Assembly (NCBI GenBank): GCA_004335835.1 | Contig: RWJK01001066.1 | Location: forward strand, 1 to 64,000 | Direction: 5' to 3' | DNA length: 64,000 nt | Source: Scenedesmus sp. ARA3 | Taxonomy: Eukaryota > Chlorophyta > Chlorophyceae > Sphaeropleales > Scenedesmaceae | Shown: positions 59,021 to 64,000 of the stretch, piece after piece | Position numbering within the stretch: position 1 is the first letter of the stretch | Layout of the letters: the number at the start of each line of letters is the position of its first letter | The notes under the pieces: generated by a model | Told to the model about the DNA's origin: nothing | The model's input: the letters and a program-made list of their open reading frames with translations, nothing else | Databases searched by the model: none | Program-made: the position numbers and the translations under genes

Positions 59021-59834
59021 GCAATACTATGTTTGAGATGCGGTGTTCGAGTTCGACAAGTTTGCCAAGGGCACTTACGTGATTGGGATATGAGGCTGCT
59101 GCTGCTGCTGCTGCTGCTTGCAATGCAAGGTTTGAGTTCTGTTGTTGAATACGTTCGCCATGGGCACATATGTCAGTGGCCTGCAAGTGCGCTGCTGCTG
59201 CTGCTGCTGCATTGTGTGCTAGTGCGTGCTGCAGCGTCAAATTTGCCTACCACAGCGACTGCGCCCCAAAGCGCTCCCATCGGTCATTGACAACTTGCTG
59301 CTGCTGCCTGCATTGTTATTTTCTCTTGTTATAACAGTCCATCGCCCAGACCCTGGCTGAGCTGACCCCCCAGGGCACCTGCACCATCATCGGTGGCGGT
59401 GACTCTGTGGCAGCAGTGGAGAAGGCTGGCCTGGCCGAGAAGATGAGCCACATCTCCACCGGTGAGCCCTATTCCTCGCTTTCTCTAGTTTCAATGTTGT
59501 ATGTGTGGCAGCTGTGACAGTTCTGGGCGGGGGCAAGGGCAGCTAGCAGTGCAGCGGCATGCGCCAAGTCTGCCATGCAGCAGCTGTGCTCAGCAGCAGG
59601 AAGGCAGCCCACGAGCACAAACATAAACATGGGTTATTCTAATTGCCCTGCAGCCCGGCGCTCGTGCCAACGAACTATCTTGTTCGGTCAGTGGTCATTG
59701 TGTCCGTCGTACAACCAGAATCTGAGCCATCTCCCCCTGCTGCTGCTGCTGCTGCTGCTACAGGTGGTGGTGCCTCTCTGGAGCTGCTGGAGGGCAAGGT
59801 GCTGCCCGGCGTGGCTGCCCTGGACGAGAAGTAA
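55184..59834 (+). CDS. PGK: Phosphoglycerate kinase, plastid type, 14 exons
   Basis: Transfers phosphate between 1,3-bisphosphoglycerate and ADP; in plastids it serves the Calvin cycle. Exons: 55184-55324, 55411-55447, 55567-55589, 55688-55786, 55888-55968, 56056-56124, 56456-56524, 56882-57004, 57171-57304, 57575-57683, 58231-58341, 58850-58972, 59338-59461 and 59764-59834 (TAA). All phases fit, giving 437 residues. Residues 1 to about 37 are basic and Ala/Ser-rich, a chloroplast transit peptide. The mature part shows [13 protein letters not shown] (family signature), [93 protein letters not shown] and the Gly-rich [15 protein letters not shown] nucleotide site. Nothing is missing. ATG 55184 is in acaATGG context. 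Introns 9-12 contain copies of the neighbouring exons. Confidence 0.97.
57478..57925 (+). repeat. Copies of PGK exon 10 start and end
   Basis: Upstream of exon 10 (57575-57683), a decayed copy of its start with acceptor lies at about 57478-57520 (gtggcggcatgaaattcaac; ATGGTGTTCACC in the exon). Downstream, the exon end ([12 protein letters not shown] plus gtgagga) is copied at about 57753-57806 ([13 protein letters not shown] plus gtgagga) and about 57879-57925 ([13 protein letters not shown] plus gtgcag). Confidence 0.9.
58120..58560 (+). repeat. Copies of PGK exon 11 start and end
   Basis: Acceptor plus exon start (cacccctgcaggagaagggc) is present at about 58126 (truncated after GTGGTGGCGGACAAG) and at 58221 (the complete exon). 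The exon end (GTGTCCGCAGAG...GACGGCTGGATG plus gtgag) recurs at about 58423-58470 and, shorter, at about 58529-58558. Each has a gtgag donor. Confidence 0.9.
58940..59180 (+). repeat. Copies of PGK exon 12 end
   Basis: The exon end GTGTTCGAGTTCGACAAGTT...GGCACATAC plus gtgag (to 58972) is copied at about 59041-59085 (one mismatch in the [11 protein letters not shown] codons, donor gtgatt) and, more decayed, at about 59142-59178 (tacgttcgccatgggcacat). Each copy is followed by a ctg run, so the unit included intron sequence. The period is about 95-105 bases. Confidence 0.88.
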
Positions 59835-62640
59835 GAAGTTCACACTCCTACAAGTGTGAACTTTGGCGTGAACTTCTCTCTGGCAGCGTGAACTTTTGCA
59901 GCGTGCAGCTCTGGCGGCTTTCTGACGGTAGCAGGCGCTACTTGGGCAGTTGTCTTCCATGTGGCTGTGATGGCAGGCTTTGTGTGTGTGGATTGCACTG
60001 CTGTTGTGCATCCCGATGACCTAACATGGCAATGAACAGAATTTGTGCAGCATGCAGGCAGCGGTTGCGGTACATAGGCGCGCATTCAGCCCATTTGCAT
60101 GAAGAGAATGTAGCTGTGCCACAGTTTTGACGGACTGGCTGCCGCGTCTTGCAGCAGCGGTTGCAGCAGCAATTTCTGCTAGGAATGCCGCTGCAAACCC
60201 TGCTGCAGCGCGCAGCTTGTGTGGAGAGTGCGAGACAGAGTGAGCAGGCACGCTCGGCCTTCCACCGGCAATGTACGGGGAAGGAGCGTTGCCGCATATT
60301 GCAAGGCGTAGCGCATGTGTGCTTGACTCCGAGTGTGTTTGCAGTTGCAGGCAGTTGTGCACGTGTGTGTGCGGTGTGTGTTGGTGCCCGGCAGCCGCCC
60401 GTGCGGTGTGCTGTGGCAGTGGATTGGGTTAACAGACAAAACAGATATCTGCACATCACTACCCCGGCTGTTGACAGCAACCTTGCTGCAGGCTTATGAC
60501 ATTGCTGGTGCTGTCACCAGCATGTCAGATCCTAAGCCCCAATGCGTTACCATCGGCAGCTGCAAACCGTTTGCAATCGGATTTCCTGCAAGTCGGTACA
60601 CGTGTGCACTGCAGCTGCTGGCAACCAAGTCAGGAGCAGTCTCGCTTGCATACAATGCACATGCAACAGACCAACTCTGCCACACCGCATCTCTGGACTG
60701 ATGCTTTGGCTGCAGCGTGCATGACGCCAATGCAAGTCAAACCAGAAACGACTCATGTCAGGACAGGAACAATCCTGGTCAAAACAGAAACCGCTTCTGC
60801 GGCACAGAGACGTTTCTGCGGCACATAGTCCAAGTGCTGCGCATCAGCAGGCCAGTAAACTGCCATGGAGCATCGTCATCAGCAGCAGCCACCTGTGTCC
60901 TGTCTACCAGCGCCGGCCAAGATAGGCTAGCCACAGCTTGATGTAGTGCAGTCGCCCTATGCAGCAGCAGGTCGATCGTCAGAGTAGCAACAAGTGTGTA
61001 CTAAAGTATGCCTGCAACAGTACAGGCCTGCAGCCCACACGCAAGACAGCGCTGAGGGTGGCGGCAGCATAAGTGCTGTTCCACCCCCGTACAAGCCCCC
61101 TAGGCAGCATCACATGCATCCATTTCCGATCACAGGTACATCACAGGCAGATCACAGGTAGCAAAGGAGCGCGCAACCAAACACGCATTACAACACATCC
61201 AGACCTGCATGCCGCAATGAAGTGCAAGAAAGCGCTGCACAGTGCCTTGTACATTCCATACCGGCAAAACCATCCCCCAGACCAGAACTGTGTTGCAACA
61301 TGGCCCTTAGCCTGTGTCAGACAAACACGCAAGCAGCCAGTACTACTCGTAGTACTGCAATTGCTGGAAGAAAGTGTGATCATTGGCGGGTGACAAAATA
61401 ACATGGTCGCATGATGGCTGCCTTGCAGGCAGTTGCTGACAGTGCGGTGTGCAAAAGTAACAAGCGTAACACCAACTTCAGCGGTACAGTAGACTGCCAT
61501 ACACCAAACACGGAGCAAACCCACAGACCTTGTGGATGGTTCACGAGTCTGCATTCGAAGCACAACAGTGCAATGACTCATAAGCCGGCTGGCGCCAGCA
61601 TCAACAGCCACAGCATTTACTTCTTCCTGTGCTGCCAACCAGCATGTTTGGACAGCACAGCACAGCAACGCGCAGCACGCCTTGCTGCACTGCACACATT
61701 GCAGGAACCTGAACTGACCCCCACACTCACTGCTCGTTTTGAGCAGAACAGCACCACACAGCGCGTGTTGCTGCACACACTGCAAAAACCAACAAAGACC
61801 CCCAAAACTCACTGTCTTTGCTCCGTCGACATGAAACACACACAGCAGCAGCTACTGAAGATGTCATAGTCCCATCAGCGCATGACGCGCCTTGACCAAC
61901 TTGGTCAGGCCTTGAAAGCTGGTAGCAAAATCAGCGGGCCTCAACAAGCCACATGCGAAGCTTGCTGTTGGTCACTGGATCAAAGCACCCGCAGGCACGC
62001 ACTGTAAAGTGGGTGCAATGTATGAGGACACTTTATGAACTGTGACCTATGGCACGGGAAACACGTACGTACGTGAGCAAACCCCACTAACAAACTCGTT
62101 GCAAACCAGTGCAAACCTGAGCGAGTGACTGGAAAAAACCCATGGGCTGCTGGGGGTACAGCACCACCGGCAGCAGATCCATATCTTTGCCTGTCACATG
62201 CGTGCCTCTTCAACTCCATTCGAGACTGGCCACATCTCTGGAGGTTGTGTGTCATGCATTGCCTCAGGCGTGGCATGCCAGCACACTTCCAATCCAATCC
62301 AATTCGCCGCATCACACCAATCAAGGTAGACTCAACGCACACGGTATGGCAAACAGACACACAGGTGAAGCTGAAGCATAGCGTGTGCATCTTCACAAGC
62401 TCCTGCCAGCACTGCTCTCCAACTACGCGCATGCACATGCGTGCACAGAAGGCACAAACCAATGATTGCAGCTGCCAGCGTCAGCTGCGCCTGCACCACA
62501 GTCATCATCACATTGCCCAGTAATGTCAGCTGCGCCTGCATTGCAATGTCATGTCCAAATCAGGCGGCGGCAGCGCCTGTCATCACTGGCCATCAACAGA
62601 CAGCTGTCAACGCCATCTGCGCCTGAATTACATTACTTCA
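59835..62640. other. Intergenic region without a recognised gene
   Basis: This is the 3' side of PGK and the 3' side of the multicopper oxidase gene, so mostly terminal sequences. No recognised coding exon or RNA gene was seen. A short foldback (aagttcacactcc...gtgtgaactttggcgtgaactt) just after the PGK stop, at about 59838-59875, could help 3' processing, but this is a guess. Confidence 0.4.
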
Positions 62641-62654
62641 CTCTTGCCTGATCG

Positions 62655-62940
62655 CATCATGCTGTGGCTGTGCCTGGCACTGGGGGCTTGTAGCCGGGGC
62701 ACCCGCCATCCGCTGGCAGTGGCAGCGCCAGCTGCGCCTGCATCACTTCAGCCTTGTATCAACCAGGCGGCGGCTGTTCCTGGCACTGGCGGAGTGCATT
62801 CGGGGCACTCGCCATCCGCAGGCAGCCTCACCGTTGCCTGTGCTTCCATCAATCTGCATGATTGCATTAAGCTGTAGCTGTGCCTGGCACGGGTGGTGTG
62901 TAGCCGGGGCACTCGCCATCAGCCGGCTGTGCATCATCAG
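62655..62940 (-). repeat. Copies of the multicopper oxidase C-terminal codons beyond its stop
   Basis: The minus-strand end GATGGCGAGTGCCCCGGCTA...GTGCCAGGCACAGCTACAGC (about 62870-62930) recurs at about 62764-62822 (gatggcgagtgccccgaatg) and about 62664-62722 (gatggcgggtgccccggcta). That is three units roughly 100 bases apart, each reading DGECPxxTPPVPGTA-like, with only the first followed by the used stop. Confidence 0.75.
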
Positions 62941-63529
62941 GGAAGCCGGGGCATTTGAACAGCACCACCTTCATGCAGCCCAGGTCCTCATGCATCAGGT
63001 AGCTGCGGCAGCAGCAGCAGCAGCAGCAGAAGAAGAAGAACAGCTGGTTAATGAATAGTCACAGTGGTGGTAAGCAGTGCCACCGTCATGCAGCCTCGTG
63101 CATCAGGTAGCTGCAGGACAACAGGACAACAGGGGTACGGCCAGGCAATTTAAAGAACTGAGCGGTCAATCACAATTGACACGATTTACCAGAAAATTGC
63201 AGCATGGGATGAAGGTGGGCAGGCAGGCAGGCAGTGTGTACGCATTGCTAGCAGACGCATGCATTGTGTTGTGTTCTACAGCCAGCACATGATTTGAGCA
63301 CGTGTATGTAAGCTGCAGAGGGCCGCAAAGGGCTGCATGTGAGCCTTGCTTTAGCTCAGCCAAAAGTAGCCAGCTACTCACTGGCAATGCATCACGGAGT
63401 AGCCTGTGAAGGCGCCTGGCTGGAAGCGCAGCGTCAGCGCATCAGGAGGGATGGGCGTGTAGAAGGGGAACAGCAGCGTGTCGTAGTAGTCGCCAATCTG
63501 CACAGCAAGGCGGAGCAGCAGTAGCAGCG

Positions 63530-63562
<33 letters not shown>

Positions 63563-63922
63563 CATTGTCAAGTAGGAAGCGTGTCGTACTAATCCCCAAG
63601 CTGCACAGCAAAGCGGCACCAGCAGCAGCAGCAGCGTCGTTACTGGCGGTGCGGCAGTAGTCAACGGCTGCTGCGAAGCACACACATGACAAAGTCAAGT
63701 AGTGAAGATGCTGCGCTGCACCTACCAGTGCCCGTCAACGCACCAGCTGCATCACTCTGGTGGTGCACTTGAATGCCACAAGAGGGGTGGACACCACTAT
63801 ATTCATGATGAAGGCATCACAGCATTCAAGCACACCTTGTAGAAGTTGCTGGTGAAGGGTTTGGCCCCAGCCTCCAGCAATGCCTTGTTGAATCCCACCA
63901 GCTGGAAGGGGTTGGTGTGCAC
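62867..63922 (-). CDS. Multicopper oxidase, C-terminal exons (5' part beyond the window)
   Basis: Multicopper oxidases oxidise substrates while reducing oxygen to water, usually outside the cell. Three minus-strand exons join in frame: 63922-63836 (VHTNPFQLVGFNKALLEAG, containing a copper-site His), 63497-63382 (IGDYYDTLLFP, PPDALTLRFQPGAFTGYSVM, then HC) and 63002-62867 (HYLMHEDLGCMKVVLFKCPG to TAA). Together they give the hallmark GDxxDT...F-TG-x-x-MHCHxxxHEDLGCM, in which the HCH and the following His and Met bind the type 1 and type 2/3 coppers. The short Pro/Gly/Cys-rich tail after the motif is unusual. Earlier exons lie beyond 64000. The start of the middle exon plus acceptor is copied upstream at about 63572-63602, and the start of the last exon at about 63085-63115. 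Confidence 0.88.
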
Positions 63923-64000
63923 CTGCAGCAGCAGCAGCAGCAGCAGTACGGAGTTGTGCTGACAGATAGGTGAACAGCTGGCATGTGGTGAGAGCACAGC

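Overview
The window looks like nuclear DNA of a green alga. The reasons are interrupted genes with GT-AG introns (donors mostly gtgagc/gtgagt, acceptors of the form (ctg)n-cag or cctgcag), plant-type proteins (a plastid-type phosphoglycerate kinase, a plant PATROL1/DUF810 MUN-domain protein, plant-type GATA factors), and very dense CAG/CTG triplet runs that become poly-Gln, poly-Ala and poly-Leu in exons. A chlorophyte of the Sphaeropleales (Scenedesmus/Tetradesmus-like) would fit, but this is inference from style, not an identification.

Layout. 1-2.4 kb: upstream DNA with unresolved coiled-coil-like exons. 2.6-16.9 kb (+): DUF810/PATROL1-like MUN protein, interrupted by a CCTG-type repeat and an 827-base assembly gap (15214-16040). 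18.3-20.7 kb (-): adenylylsulfate (APS) kinase. 21.6-24.0 kb (+): Integrator subunit 4-like HEAT protein. 25.6-26.1 kb (+): a compact Tlde1/DUF2778-like gene of bacterial type with an apparent frameshift. 27.2-31.8 kb (+): C2-domain protein. 33.2-33.8 kb (-): small membrane-protein exon. 37.0-39.6 kb and 45.9-48.1 kb (-): two paralogous GATA zinc-finger genes. 51.3-52.3 kb (-): unknown, possibly secreted protein. 55.2-59.8 kb (+): complete 14-exon phosphoglycerate kinase. 62.9-63.9 kb (-): C-terminal exons of a multicopper oxidase that runs off the right edge.

The genes do not form a pathway; this is an ordinary nuclear gene neighbourhood. What stands out is structural. Seven of the recognised genes (DUF810, APS kinase, INTS4, C2, one GATA gene, PGK, multicopper oxidase) have partial, decaying copies of their own exons in the adjacent introns or just past their stop codons. 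A copy typically carries one exon edge with its splice site (acceptor plus exon start, or exon end plus donor) and lies about 60-280 bases from the parent. Extreme cases are seven copies of one half-exon in the DUF810 gene, a three-unit array with a period of about 272 bases in the same gene, three or four copies each of several PGK exon ends, and about six copies of the last residues plus stop codon of the C2 gene. This recurrent micro-duplication of exon-intron units, combined with CTG-CAG runs that act as splice acceptors, is the most novel observation here. It suggests an ongoing route of intron lengthening, intron gain and alternative-exon creation.
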